Positions 24,479 through 33,915 of a stretch of 56,349 bases of DNA are shown in pieces. Within the stretch, counting starts at the first letter, position 1. Each line of letters opens with the position of its first letter. The notes beneath the pieces are model-generated. The model saw only the letters and a list, made by a program, of their open reading frames with translations. It did not search any database and had not been told where the DNA came from. The position numbers and the translations under genes were made by a program. The stretch lies in the NCBI GenBank assembly GCA_035545535.1, contig DASZYF010000112.1:1-56349 (forward strand), written 5' to 3'. This DNA comes from DASZYF01 sp035545535 (lineage in GTDB: Bacteria > Actinomycetota > Actinomycetes > Mycobacteriales > CAJCIY01).

Positions 24479-25596
24479 CCGACGACGAGATCATCGCGGC
24501 CGTCGCCGCGACCCGATGGGCGGCGATCTACTCCGACGTCGACCTGATCGTGCGCTGGGTCAGCCCGGAGATGCGGGAGATCCTCGGCGTCGGCCCCGAC
24601 GACGACGTCGGCGAGGGGCTCCACATGCTCGAGGCGTTCCTCAAACCGGCGTGGGTCGCCGCGATCACCCCCGCGTCGCAGCAGGTGATGGCGCAGATGA
24701 TCGTCCGCATCGCCGAGAGCGAGCTGATGGACCGCCCGCCCGTGATGTCCGGCCGCCTCGTCTACACGGTCCCGGGGTTCGCCGACGCCGAGGTGCAGTG
24801 GATGTCGTTGGTGATCGCCCGCCCGGGACCGGGCAAGGTCGGCACGGAGCCGGCCGGGGTGCTCATCATGTTCGGCAGCGCGCTGCGGGCGTCGGTGACG
24901 GACGTGCTGGTGCGCGGGAGCGAGGACCTGCTCGAGCGCGTCGCCGCGCTGCGCGAGCCGCAGCGCGCGCAGGCCGCGGTGCTCGTCGCGGACATCCAAG
25001 GATCGACGGCGCTGGCGCGCGGCTTGTCCAGCAGTGGCTACTTCCGGCTGCTGCGCGAGCTGCTGGGCGCGGTGGACGACGAGGTCGTGCAGCGCAACGG
25101 CATCGTGTCGAAGCACCCGGGCGACGGGGTGGTCGCCTTCTTCCGCGCCGAGGACTGCGGTGGTGTGAGCGGCGCCGCCCACGCCGCCATCGCGGCCGCC
25201 CTCGCCATCCGCGCCGCGGTGGACCGGGTCGTGCACGTGAACGGGAGCGAGCTGCCGCTCACCGACGATGACTGCCTCGTCGACACCGGCGTGCACTGGG
25301 CCGACGCTCTGCACCTCGGGCAGGTCGTCACCGGCGGCCGGCTGGAGGTCACCGGCCTCGGCGAGGAGGTCAACCTGACCGCCCGCCTCCAGGCAGCGGC
25401 CCGGGACGGCGCGCTCCTCGCCAGCAAGGCGCTCGTGGAGCGGCTGGACACCGTCGACGCGGACGCGCTCGGGCTCACCGTCGACACGATCCGCTACACA
25501 CCCGTGGCCGACCTGCCGGGCGTCCCGGCCAAGAGCGCGGCCGACGCCGGCCTCCTGCCGGTGGTCGACCTCGTGCCACTGCTCTTGCCGCACTGA
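24475..25596 (+). CDS. Class III adenylate/guanylate cyclase with N-terminal PAS-like domain
   Basis: Makes a cyclic nucleotide from NTP. 373 residues from a GTG in a GTGA overlap with the hydrolase gene. An N-terminal PAS-like sensor (about 10-140) is followed by the catalytic domain (about 165-330). Metal-binding Asp173 (VADIQGST) and Asp217 (HPGDG), substrate-specifying Lys213 and Thr293, and transition-state Asn300 and Arg304 (EEVNLTARL) are all present. A Thr at the second specificity position is the class IIIb pattern. No membrane span is visible. Its place in a catabolic-looking operon suggests ligand-responsive signalling, which is inference. Confidence 0.88.
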   Translation: MTDDEIIAAVAATRWAAIYSDVDLIVRWVSPEMREILGVGPDDDVGEGLHMLEAFLKPAWVAAITPASQQVMAQMIVRIAESELMDRPPVMSGRLVYTVPGFADAEVQWMSLVIARPGPGKVGTEPAGVLIMFGSALRASVTDVLVRGSEDLLERVAALREPQRAQAAVLVADIQGSTALARGLSSSGYFRLLRELLGAVDDEVVQRNGIVSKHPGDGVVAFFRAEDCGGVSGAAHAAIAAALAIRAAVDRVVHVNGSELPLTDDDCLVDTGVHWADALHLGQVVTGGRLEVTGLGEEVNLTARLQAAARDGALLASKALVERLDTVDADALGLTVDTIRYTPVADLPGVPAKSAADAGLLPVVDLVPLLLPH

Positions 25597-25619
25597 CCGC
25601 ATCGGGAGAGGGTGGGGTC

Positions 25620-26588
25620 ATGGAGATGACCCACCTCGGCCGCACCGGTGTGCTCGTGAGCCGCCTGTGCCTCGGCACGATGAACTTCGGCCCGCAGACC
25701 ACGGAGCCGGACAGCTACGCGATCATGGACCGCGCCCTCGACGAGGGCATCAACTTCTTCGACACCGCCGACGTCTACGGCTGGAAGAAGGGCGAGGGCA
25801 TCACCGAGCAGATCATCGGCCGGTGGCTCGCCCAGGGCGGCGGGCGGCGCGAGAAGGTCGTGCTCGCCACCAAGGTCAACGGCGCGATGGGCGACTGGCC
25901 CAACGAGTCCAAGCTGTCGGCGCTGCACATCCGGCGCGCGTGCGAGGCCTCGCTGAAGCGCCTGCAGACCGATCACATCGACCTGTACCAGATGCACCAC
26001 GTCGACCGGGACACTCCGTGGGAGGAGATCTGGCAGGCGATGGACCTGCTCGTGCAGCAGGGCAAGGTGATCTACGTCGGGTCGAGCAACTTCGCCGGCT
26101 GGCACCTCGTCTCCGCGATGGAGGCGGCGCGGAAGAAGGGCGTGCTAGGGCTCGCGAGCGAGCAGTCGCTGTACAACCTCGCGGTGCGCGACATCGAGAT
26201 GGAGGTCCTCCCCGCGGCACGGCACGAGGGCATCGGCATCATCCCGTGGAGCCCGCTGCAGGGAGGCTTGCTGTCGGGCATCCTGAAGCGCACCGACACC
26301 GCGCGCTCGACCGCGGGCCGTTCGAAGGACACCATCGAGGCCCGCCGCCCGCAGGTGGAGCAGTACGAGGCGCTGTGCGACGAGCTCGGCGTCGCACCGT
26401 CCGTCGTCGCGCTCGCGTGGCTGTTGCACCAGGAGGGCGTGACCGCGCCGATCATCGGTCCGCGCACGATGGACCAGCTGACGTCAGCACTGCGGGCGGT
26501 CGACACGAAGCTCGACGAGAAGACGCTGTTGCGCCTGGACGAGATCTTCCCCGGCCCGGGCCGCGCCCCCGAGGCCTACGCCTGGTAG
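25620..26588 (+). CDS. Aldo/keto reductase
   Basis: NADPH-dependent TIM-barrel oxidoreductase of 322 residues. Conserved features are CLGTMNFG, FFDTADVYG with the catalytic Asp and Tyr, LATKVNG with the Lys, DLYQMHHVD with the His, and YVGSSNFAGW. It resembles the AKR11/12-type proteins (YghZ/GSP69 group). It lies 23 bp after the cyclase with a GGGAGAGGGTGGGG ribosome-binding region. It ends one base from the convergent polyprenyl synthase gene. Confidence 0.92.
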   Translation: MEMTHLGRTGVLVSRLCLGTMNFGPQTTEPDSYAIMDRALDEGINFFDTADVYGWKKGEGITEQIIGRWLAQGGGRREKVVLATKVNGAMGDWPNESKLSALHIRRACEASLKRLQTDHIDLYQMHHVDRDTPWEEIWQAMDLLVQQGKVIYVGSSNFAGWHLVSAMEAARKKGVLGLASEQSLYNLAVRDIEMEVLPAARHEGIGIIPWSPLQGGLLSGILKRTDTARSTAGRSKDTIEARRPQVEQYEALCDELGVAPSVVALAWLLHQEGVTAPIIGPRTMDQLTSALRAVDTKLDEKTLLRLDEIFPGPGRAPEAYAW

Positions 26589-26589
26589 G

Positions 26590-27603
26590 TCAGCCGGTGC
26601 GGGCGATGACGTAGTCGGTGAGCCACGCGAGCGCACGCTTCGCCGACGAGTCGGGCAGCGGGGCGAGCGCTTCGAGCGCGGCGTCGGCCTCGTCCTGCAG
26701 CATCCCGCGCGCCTCCGCCACCGCGGGGTGCGCCCGCAGGCGCTCGAGCGTCTCGGCGACGTCGGCATCGGCGACCGGCGCGGCGAGCAGCTGGCCCAGC
26801 CGCTCGTCGCCGCCGGCGCGCTGTGCCAGCAGCGTCGTGAGCGTCGGCACGCCTTCGCGCAGGTCGGTGCCCGGCGTCTTGCCGGAGTCGTCGCTGTCGG
26901 AGAACAGGTCGATGAGGTCGTCGGACAGCTGGAACGCGACGCCGATGCGGTCGCCGTAGTCAGTGAGCACCGCGATGTCGTCCGGCTTCGCACCCGCGAG
27001 CAGGCCGCCGAGACGTCCCGATGTCGCGATGAGGGAGCCCGTCTTCTCGCGCAGCACGCGCAGGTGGTGCTCGACCGGGTCGTCGCCCTCCTGGGGGCCG
27101 ACGGTCTCGCGCACCTGTCCCTGGCAGAGCACGGCGATGGTCTGCGCGAGGATCCGCGTCGCTTCGGTGCCGAGGTCGGCGGTGATCTCACTGGCGCGGG
27201 CGAACAGGAAGTCGCCGGTGAGGATCGCGACGGTGTTGCCCCAGCGCGCGTTGGCGGTCTGCACGCCGCGGCGCAGCGGCGCCTCGTCCATGACGTCGTC
27301 GTGGTACAGCGTCGACAGGTGCGTGAGCTCGATGGCCACGGCCGCCGGCACCACTCCCGGTGCTGACGGGTCGGCCCCGCTGCCGTCGTAGGACGCGGCG
27401 TGCGCGGACAGCAGCACGACCAGCGGACGGAACCGCTTGCCGCCGGCCGTGAGCAGGTGCGACGAGGTCTCGGTGACGAACGGGTAGTCGGGGCTGCGCA
27501 CCGCCGCGAGCAGGTGCTCCTCGACCGCATCGAGGCCCTTGCGGACGGCCGCCTCGAGCTCGGGGTCGTCGAACTCGACCCCGGGGACCCCGGCCGCCTT
27601 CAT
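26590..27603 (-). CDS. Long-chain trans-polyprenyl diphosphate synthase (menaquinone side chain)
   Basis: Condenses isopentenyl diphosphate units to the long prenyl tail of menaquinone. 337 residues. The first Asp-rich motif is DDVMD (102-106). The second is DDLID (231-235). GGKRFRP (54-60) binds substrate. It belongs to the GrcC/IspB heptaprenyl-octaprenyl synthase group, though chain length cannot be read with certainty. It lies 67 bp downstream of nuoN in the same orientation and close to menG and the reductase gene, fitting quinone supply. Confidence 0.92.
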   Translation of the reverse strand: MKAAGVPGVEFDDPELEAAVRKGLDAVEEHLLAAVRSPDYPFVTETSSHLLTAGGKRFRPLVVLLSAHAASYDGSGADPSAPGVVPAAVAIELTHLSTLYHDDVMDEAPLRRGVQTANARWGNTVAILTGDFLFARASEITADLGTEATRILAQTIAVLCQGQVRETVGPQEGDDPVEHHLRVLREKTGSLIATSGRLGGLLAGAKPDDIAVLTDYGDRIGVAFQLSDDLIDLFSDSDDSGKTPGTDLREGVPTLTTLLAQRAGGDERLGQLLAAPVADADVAETLERLRAHPAVAEARGMLQDEADAALEALAPLPDSSAKRALAWLTDYVIARTG

Positions 27604-27670
27604 GGCTCCAGCCTGACAGAGCCCGGAAGCCGCCGCCCGCGAGGGACGATCACCGCCGGGTCCCGCCCGA

Positions 27671-29272
27671 TCAGCGGACGAACAGGCCGGCGGAGTCGGA
27701 CAGGTGCAGCACCACGCCGGGGACGATGCCGAGCGCGAGCGTCATGAAACCGCCGATGCCCAGCGCGAGCGAGGTCGGGAACGACGGCAGCACGACCGCG
27801 GCCGTGTCCTCAGCGGGTTCCTGGAAGAACATCAGCACGACGACGCGCGCGTAGAAGAACGCCGCGATCGCACTGGTGACGACACCGACGATGACGAGCG
27901 CCACCGCGTGGCCCTGGATGGCCGCGTTGAACACCGCGTACTTCGCCATGAAGCCGCTGGTGAGCGGGATGCCGGCGAGCGCGAACAGGAAGAACGCGAA
28001 CAGGCCGGCCACGACCGGGTGCTCCTTGCCGAGCCCCTGCCACTTCGACAGGTGCGTCGCCTCGCCGTCGGCGTCACGCACCAGCGTGACGATGGCGAAC
28101 GCGCCGATGGTCGTGAAGCCGTACGTCGCCAGGTAGAACAGCGACCCGGACAGGCCGGTCGCGTTGGCCGCCGCGATGCCGACGAGCAGGAAGCCCGCAT
28201 GCGCGATCGAGGAGTACGCGAGCATGCGCTTCACGTCTTGCTGCGTGATCGCGATGACGGCACCGACGACCATCGTGAGGATCGCGACCGCCCAGAGGAA
28301 CGGCCGCCAGTCGTCGCGCAGCGGGCCGAACGCGACATAGAAGATCCGCAGCAGCGCGCCGAACGCGGCAACCTTCGTGAGCGCCGCCATGAACGCCGTG
28401 ATCGGCGTGGGCGCGCCCTGGTAGACGTCGGGCGTCCACGACTGGAACGGCGCGGCACTGACCTTGAACAGCAGGCCGACGCCGAGGAGGCCGAGGCCGA
28501 GGTAGAGCAGCGTGTCGTTCTTGCCGGTCACCTGCGCGGCGTCGGCGATCTCGTCGAAGCGCACCGAGCCGGCGAAGCCGTAGACCAGTGCGAGGCCGTA
28601 GAGGAAGAACGCCGAGCTGAAGGCGCCGAGCAGGAAGTACTTCATCGCCGCCTCCTGCGAGAGCAGCCGGCGACGGCGGGCGAGGCCCGCGAGCAGGTAG
28701 AGCGGCAGGGACAGGACCTCGAGCGCGACGAAGGCGACGAGCAGTGTGTTCGCTGCGGCGAACAGCATCATGCCGCCGACGCTGAACGCCATCAGCGCGT
28801 AGGCCTCGGTCTGGATGCCTTCGCTGGCGACCAGCGCGCCCGCGCCCTTCTCACCGGGCAGCAGCGCGGCGTCGGCGACGATCGAGCTCCCGCCGACGTC
28901 GAGCGAGCGTTCGGCGACGAGCAGCGTCGCCGCGATCGCGAGCACGAGGAGCAGGCCCTCGAGGAACAGCGCCGGCCCGTCGTACGCGACGGCGGTGGCG
29001 CCGACGATGCGGCGGTCGCGCTGCACGTGGTTGGCGAGCAGGATCACCGCGACGAGCGCGACGACGTAGCCGACGATCTGGATCCACGGCTGGATGAGAC
29101 GGCGCAGGCGCGGCTCGGCGAACGCGTCGACGAGGACGCCCAGCGTGGCCGCGCCGAACACGATGAGCAGCGGCGAGAGCTGCCGGTACTCGATCGACGG
29201 CGCGGTGACGGGGTCGGATCCGTACGCCGGCACCAGCGCCGCGAGGGCCCCGTGGACAGCGGTGCCGATCAC
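27671..29272 (-). CDS. nuoN: NADH-quinone oxidoreductase subunit N
   Basis: Antiporter-like proton-pumping subunit of complex I, about 14 spans and 533 residues. The conserved core includes VSAAPFQSWTPDVYQGAPT (proton-path lysine region) and MLAYSSIAHAGF. Its GTG start overlaps the nuoM stop (GTGA). It is the last gene of the operon. Confidence 0.96.
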   Translation of the reverse strand: MIGTAVHGALAALVPAYGSDPVTAPSIEYRQLSPLLIVFGAATLGVLVDAFAEPRLRRLIQPWIQIVGYVVALVAVILLANHVQRDRRIVGATAVAYDGPALFLEGLLLVLAIAATLLVAERSLDVGGSSIVADAALLPGEKGAGALVASEGIQTEAYALMAFSVGGMMLFAAANTLLVAFVALEVLSLPLYLLAGLARRRRLLSQEAAMKYFLLGAFSSAFFLYGLALVYGFAGSVRFDEIADAAQVTGKNDTLLYLGLGLLGVGLLFKVSAAPFQSWTPDVYQGAPTPITAFMAALTKVAAFGALLRIFYVAFGPLRDDWRPFLWAVAILTMVVGAVIAITQQDVKRMLAYSSIAHAGFLLVGIAAANATGLSGSLFYLATYGFTTIGAFAIVTLVRDADGEATHLSKWQGLGKEHPVVAGLFAFFLFALAGIPLTSGFMAKYAVFNAAIQGHAVALVIVGVVTSAIAAFFYARVVVLMFFQEPAEDTAAVVLPSFPTSLALGIGGFMTLALGIVPGVVLHLSDSAGLFVR

Positions 29273-30897
29273 TTGAACGCTCCGATCGCGACGTCGAGGT
29301 GCGGCGTGCGGCCGTCACCCCCGGGCAGGAACGGCGAGGTGCCGGGCGCGTAGTCCGGCAGCGACGCGGGCGCGCCGACATCACCCGCGGACGCCGTGGG
29401 CGCCGGATCGGTGCGGTGCACCTGCTGCAGGGTCCGGTTCACGCTCGGGGTGATGACGTCGAGCAGCGGCTTCGGGTACACGCCGAGCACGACGACCAGC
29501 GCGAGCACCGGGGCCATGACCCAGACCTCACGCGTGCTGAGGTCCTTCACCTTCTCGGACAGCCCGCGAACCGGTCCCTGCGCGACGCGCTGGTAGGCCC
29601 AGAGCACGTAGAGCGCGGCGAGGATGATGCCGACCGTCGCGAGGATCGAGGCGATGCGGTAGCGGGTGAACGTCCCGAGCAGCGTGAGGAACTCGCTCAC
29701 GAAGCTGTTGGTGCCGGGCAGGGCGAGGGACGCGAGACCGCTGATGAAGAACGCGCCCGCGAGCAGCGGCGCCACCTTGGCCAGGCCGCCGTAGGCGTTC
29801 ACGTCGCGGTTGCCGGTGCGGCCGACGATGATGCCGACGGCGAGGAACAGCGCGCCGGTGGCGAGGCCGTGGTTGACCATGTAGAGCACCGCGCCGGCGC
29901 CGCCCTGCGACGTCATCGCGAAGATGCCCAATGCGATGAAGCCGAAGTGCGCGACGGACGTGTACGAGACGAGGCGCTTCATGTCGCGCTGGCCGATGGC
30001 CACGAGCGCGCCGTAGAGGATGCCCGCGACCGCGAGGCCGAGGATCCACGGCGCGAACGTCTTGCTCGCGTCCGGGAACAGCGGGATGCAGTAGCGCAGG
30101 AAGCCGAACGTGCCGACCTTGTCGAGCACGCCGACCAGCAGCACCGCGCCGCCCGTGGGGGCCTCGGCACCCGCGTCCGGCAGCCACGTGTGGAACGGCA
30201 CGAGCGGCGCCTTGACCGCGAACGCGGTGGCGAAGCCGAGGAAGAGCCAGTCCTGCGTGGTCTTCGAGATGTGCAGCGTCGTCAGCGTCGCGAAGTCGAA
30301 CGTCGCGTGCCCCTGGTTGCGGGCGACGACGTACAGGCCGATGACCGCGGCGAGCATGAGCAGCCCGCCGAACAGCGAGTACAGGAGGAACTTCACCGCC
30401 GCGTACTGCCGCTGCGGGCCGCCGTAGCTCCCGATGAGGAAGTACATCGGGATGAGCATCGCTTCGAAGAAGACGTAGAACAGGAAGACGTCGGTCGCGC
30501 TGAACACGCCGACGAGCAGCGCCTGCAGCGACAGGACGAGGGCGAAGAACGTCGCGACCGAGCGGCGACCGCCGGACGCGTCGTGCCAGCTCGCGAGCAG
30601 GACGACCGGCGTGAGCACCGACGTGAGCGCGATGAGGACGAGCGCGATGCCGTCGGCACCGAGCGAGAAGTGCACGCCGAACTGGCTGATCCACTTCACG
30701 CTCGTCGTGCTCTGGAAGACCTGACCCGTGGCGTGGAACTTCGCGCAGATGACGATGGTGACGACGAGCTCGATGAGCGAGATGCCGAACGCCGTGCGCT
30801 TCGCGGTCTCGTCGGAGGCGTTGGTCGCGCCGAGGATGGCGACGAACAGCGCCCCGACGAGCGGGATGAGCCCGAGGACGAGCAGACCGTTGTCCAT
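29269..30897 (-). CDS. nuoM: NADH-quinone oxidoreductase subunit M
   Basis: Antiporter-like membrane subunit, 542 residues from the ATG at 30897, which shares its A with the nuoL stop (TGATG). Signature segments are FFEAMLIPMYFLIG, VKAPLVPFHTWLPDAG and RLVSYTSVAHFGF. The C-terminus carries a roughly 40-residue Pro/Gly-rich cytosolic tail after the last span (VHRTDPAPTASAG onward), longer than usual. Confidence 0.96.
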   Translation of the reverse strand: MDNGLLVLGLIPLVGALFVAILGATNASDETAKRTAFGISLIELVVTIVICAKFHATGQVFQSTTSVKWISQFGVHFSLGADGIALVLIALTSVLTPVVLLASWHDASGGRRSVATFFALVLSLQALLVGVFSATDVFLFYVFFEAMLIPMYFLIGSYGGPQRQYAAVKFLLYSLFGGLLMLAAVIGLYVVARNQGHATFDFATLTTLHISKTTQDWLFLGFATAFAVKAPLVPFHTWLPDAGAEAPTGGAVLLVGVLDKVGTFGFLRYCIPLFPDASKTFAPWILGLAVAGILYGALVAIGQRDMKRLVSYTSVAHFGFIALGIFAMTSQGGAGAVLYMVNHGLATGALFLAVGIIVGRTGNRDVNAYGGLAKVAPLLAGAFFISGLASLALPGTNSFVSEFLTLLGTFTRYRIASILATVGIILAALYVLWAYQRVAQGPVRGLSEKVKDLSTREVWVMAPVLALVVVLGVYPKPLLDVITPSVNRTLQQVHRTDPAPTASAGDVGAPASLPDYAPGTSPFLPGGDGRTPHLDVAIGAFK

Positions 30898-32807
30898 CAG
30901 CCGGCCCGGATCACGAGGAGGAGCAGCAGCGTCAGGGCGGTGCCGCCGACGATGGACAGGGCGTAGGAGCGGACGAAGCCCGTCTGCACCCTTCGCAGGC
31001 GACCGGAGAGGCCGCCGACGCCCGCCGCGATCCCGTTGACCGCGTGGTCGATGCCCCGGCTGTCGGCCCAGGTGGCCGCCCGCATGAGCCAGGTGCCCGG
31101 CGTGGCGATGACCGTCTCGTTGAGCGCGTCGGCGAGCAGCGCGCGCCGGGCGGCGAACGTGAACGGCGAGACCGCGACCGGCGCGAGGCGCGGGATGGAG
31201 CGGCGGCCGAAGTACAGCCACGCCGAACCGACGCCGCCGGCGACCACGACCAGGGTGAGCGCGGTGAGCACGCCCGGGCTGATGGTGTGCGCGCCCTCCT
31301 CGACGCTCTTGCCGACGACCGGCTCGAGCCAGTGCTGCAACGAGCCGCCGAGGACGAACAGGCCGCCGGCGAAGACGGATCCGAACGCCAGCAGAACCAT
31401 CGGGCCGACCATGCTCTTCGGCGGGTCGTGCGGGTGGTCGGTGGGCTCCCAGCGGCGCTTGCCCCAGAACGTCATGCACATGAGCCGCGTCATGTAGAAC
31501 GCGGTGAGCCCGGCGCCGAGCAGCGCAGCGATGCCGTAGATGTAGCCGCTCGTGCCGCCCTTGTCGAAGGACGCCTCGATGATCTTGTCCTTCGTGAAGA
31601 AGCCGGACAAGCCCGGGAAGCCGATGATCGCGAGGTAGCCGAGCAGGAACGTCACGTACGTGTACGGCATGACCTTGGCCAGGCCGCCGTACGTGCGCAT
31701 GTCGACGCGATCCCCCATGCCGTGCATCACCGATCCGGCACCGAGGAACAGCCCGGCCTTGAAGAAGCCGTGCGCGAGCAGGTGCATGATGCCGATCGCG
31801 TATCCCGCCGGACCGAGCCCGACGGCCAGGAACATGTAGCCGATCTGGCTGACGGTGGAGTACGCGAGCACCTTCTTGATGTCGTCGTAGCTCGTGCCGC
31901 ACAGGCAGCCGTACAGCAGCGTGATGCAGCCGACGAGCGTGACGCCGGTGCGCGCGTCCTGCGACAGGTCGAAGATCGGGCTGCTGCGCGCGATGAGGTA
32001 GACGCCGGCGGTGACCATGGTTGCCGCGTGGATGAGCGCCGACACCGGGGTCGGGCCCTCCATGGCGTCGGGGAGCCAGGTCTGCAGCGGGAACTGGCCG
32101 GACTTGCCGCACGCGCCGAGCAGCAGGAGCAAGCCGATGCCGGTGACCTGCGCGTGGTTGAGATGAGCGGCGGCGCCGAAGACCCCGGAGAAGCTCGTGG
32201 TCCCGAGCGTCGCGAACATCATCATGATCGCGAGCGAGAGCCCCACGTCCCCGACACGGTTCATGATGAACGCCTTCTTCGCCGCCGTGGCCGCGGACGG
32301 GCGGTCGTACCAGAACGCGATGAGCAGGTAGCTCGCGAGGCCGACGCCCTCCCAGCCGACGTAGAGCAGCAGGTAGCCGTCGGCGAGGACGAGCAGCAGC
32401 ATCGACGCGAGGAACAGGTTGAGGTAGCCGAAGAAGCGCCGGCGACCGGCGTCGTGCTCCATGTAGCCGATGGAGTAGATGTGGATCAGCGAGCCGACAC
32501 CGGTGATCAGGAGCGTGAAGACGCTCGAGAGCTGGTCGAGCAGCAGCGAGGCGTCGACCTTGAAGCCGTTGACGGGCACCCAGCTGAACAGGTGATCGTC
32601 CTGCTGGCGCCCGATGCCGGCCTTGGACTTGAGGCTGAAGAAGAGCACGACCGCGACCACGAAGCTCGCGAGCGCGGCGGCGGTGCCCACGATGTGGCCC
32701 ACCTTGTCGAGGCGCTTCCCGCCGATGAGGCTGATCGCCGCGCCCACGAGCGGGAGCGCGACGAGCAACCAGGTGGCGTGGAAGGCGCCGGTGGCGTGCG
32801 TGTACAA
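30897..32807 (-). CDS. nuoL: NADH-quinone oxidoreductase subunit L
   Basis: Largest antiporter-like subunit of 636 residues, with the C-terminal lateral helix region expected for NuoL. Core motifs are WEGVGLASYLLIAFWY, FPLQTWLPDAMEGPTPVSAL and IMHLLAHGFFKAGLFL. The start is a TTG at 32807, rare in this operon, preceded by GAGGGGCTCAGG. It begins 11 bp after nuoK. Confidence 0.96.
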   Translation of the reverse strand: MYTHATGAFHATWLLVALPLVGAAISLIGGKRLDKVGHIVGTAAALASFVVAVVLFFSLKSKAGIGRQQDDHLFSWVPVNGFKVDASLLLDQLSSVFTLLITGVGSLIHIYSIGYMEHDAGRRRFFGYLNLFLASMLLLVLADGYLLLYVGWEGVGLASYLLIAFWYDRPSAATAAKKAFIMNRVGDVGLSLAIMMMFATLGTTSFSGVFGAAAHLNHAQVTGIGLLLLLGACGKSGQFPLQTWLPDAMEGPTPVSALIHAATMVTAGVYLIARSSPIFDLSQDARTGVTLVGCITLLYGCLCGTSYDDIKKVLAYSTVSQIGYMFLAVGLGPAGYAIGIMHLLAHGFFKAGLFLGAGSVMHGMGDRVDMRTYGGLAKVMPYTYVTFLLGYLAIIGFPGLSGFFTKDKIIEASFDKGGTSGYIYGIAALLGAGLTAFYMTRLMCMTFWGKRRWEPTDHPHDPPKSMVGPMVLLAFGSVFAGGLFVLGGSLQHWLEPVVGKSVEEGAHTISPGVLTALTLVVVAGGVGSAWLYFGRRSIPRLAPVAVSPFTFAARRALLADALNETVIATPGTWLMRAATWADSRGIDHAVNGIAAGVGGLSGRLRRVQTGFVRSYALSIVGGTALTLLLLLVIRAG

Positions 32808-32818
32808 GCCTGAGCCCC

Positions 32819-33118
32819 TCAGTACTTGAGCAGGTTGGCGTCGTCGACCGAGGCCGATCGACGGGTTCGGAAGATCGAGATGATGATCGCGAGGCCCACC
32901 ACGACCTCAGCCGCGGCGACGACCATCACGAAGAACGCGATGACCTGTCCGTCGAGCTTCCCGTTCATGCGGCTGAAGGCCACGAGCGCCAGGTTCGAGG
33001 CGTTGAGCATGAGCTCGATGCACATGAACACGACGATCGCGTTGCGGCGCAGCAGCACACCCATCGCGCCGATGACGAACAGCGCCGCCGACAGGTAGAG
33101 GTACCAGTTCGGGCTCAC
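32819..33118 (-). CDS. nuoK: NADH-quinone oxidoreductase subunit K
   Basis: Three-span membrane subunit of 99 residues. The conserved glutamate in FMCIELMLNASNLAL and the second in AAAEVVVGLAI are present. The GTG start overlaps nuoJ by GTGA. Confidence 0.96.
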   Translation of the reverse strand: MSPNWYLYLSAALFVIGAMGVLLRRNAIVVFMCIELMLNASNLALVAFSRMNGKLDGQVIAFFVMVVAAAEVVVGLAIIISIFRTRRSASVDDANLLKY

Positions 33119-33915
33119 GCCTGCTCACCCCCGTCGCCCGGGTTGGACGACGGCGCGATGCCGGCCATCTCGGGCAGGACGTCGGCCTCGTCCGGGCTGC
33201 CGTCGGGCAGGAGCGCGCGCTGCGCGGCGTCGTCGTGCCGCGCGAACACACCCGGGCCGGGCAGCGAGCCGATGCGGCCGCCGGCGGCGACGCGACGCTT
33301 CATGAGCTCACGCTGGCCGACCTTCTGACCCTTCTCGCGGTGGGCGAGGACCATCGCGCCGACGGCGGCGACGATGAGCAGGGCCGACACGACCTCGAAC
33401 GGGAAGACGTAGGTCGTGAAGATCAGGCGGGCGATGCCCTGCACGTTGCCGTGGTGGGCGGCGTTCGCGTCGGTGAGCGTGGTGTAGGTGGTGCCGGACA
33501 GAGCGTGCGCGATGCCGCCGACGAGCAGTCCGACGACGCCGATGCACATGACGACCGATGCGGCGCGGTGACCGCGCAGCGTCTCCACGAGCGAGTCGCT
33601 CGAGTCGACACCGACGAGCATCAGCACGAACAGGAACAGGATCATGATCGCGCCGGCGTAGACGATGATCTCGACGGCCGCGAGGAACGGCGCCTGGTTC
33701 ATCACGTAGAAGATCGCCAGCGAGAACATCACGACGACGAGGAACAGCGCCGCGTGCACCGCGTTCTTCGCGAACACCAGGCTGAGCGCGCAGACGATGG
33801 CGAGCGGGCCGAAGATCCAGAACGCGACCTCTTCGCCGGTGCTCGTCTTCGTCAGCGGGTGCGCCGCCGAGAGCACGAGGGCGACGTGGTGCACGTGCAG
33901 CAAGAGGGGGTTCAT
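33115..33915 (-). CDS. nuoJ: NADH-quinone oxidoreductase subunit J
   Basis: Five-span membrane subunit of 266 residues. The core MNQAPFLAAVEIIVYAGAIM (third-span region, with the pi-bulge segment) is clear. After the last span (about residue 190) there is a soluble tail of about 75 residues, Gly/Ala/Asp-rich, longer than in Escherichia coli NuoJ but common in actinobacteria. ATGA overlap with nuoI. Confidence 0.94.
   Translation of the reverse strand: MNPLLLHVHHVALVLSAAHPLTKTSTGEEVAFWIFGPLAIVCALSLVFAKNAVHAALFLVVVMFSLAIFYVMNQAPFLAAVEIIVYAGAIMILFLFVLMLVGVDSSDSLVETLRGHRAASVVMCIGVVGLLVGGIAHALSGTTYTTLTDANAAHHGNVQGIARLIFTTYVFPFEVVSALLIVAAVGAMVLAHREKGQKVGQRELMKRRVAAGGRIGSLPGPGVFARHDDAAQRALLPDGSPDEADVLPEMAGIAPSSNPGDGGEQA

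Noticed and set aside
27704..32813. Long open frames on the plus strand opposite nuoN, nuoM and nuoL (each over 500 codons)
   Set aside because: They are Arg/Glu/Asp/Gly-rich antisense shadows produced by third-position GC bias. The opposite strand carries unmistakable complex I proteins.
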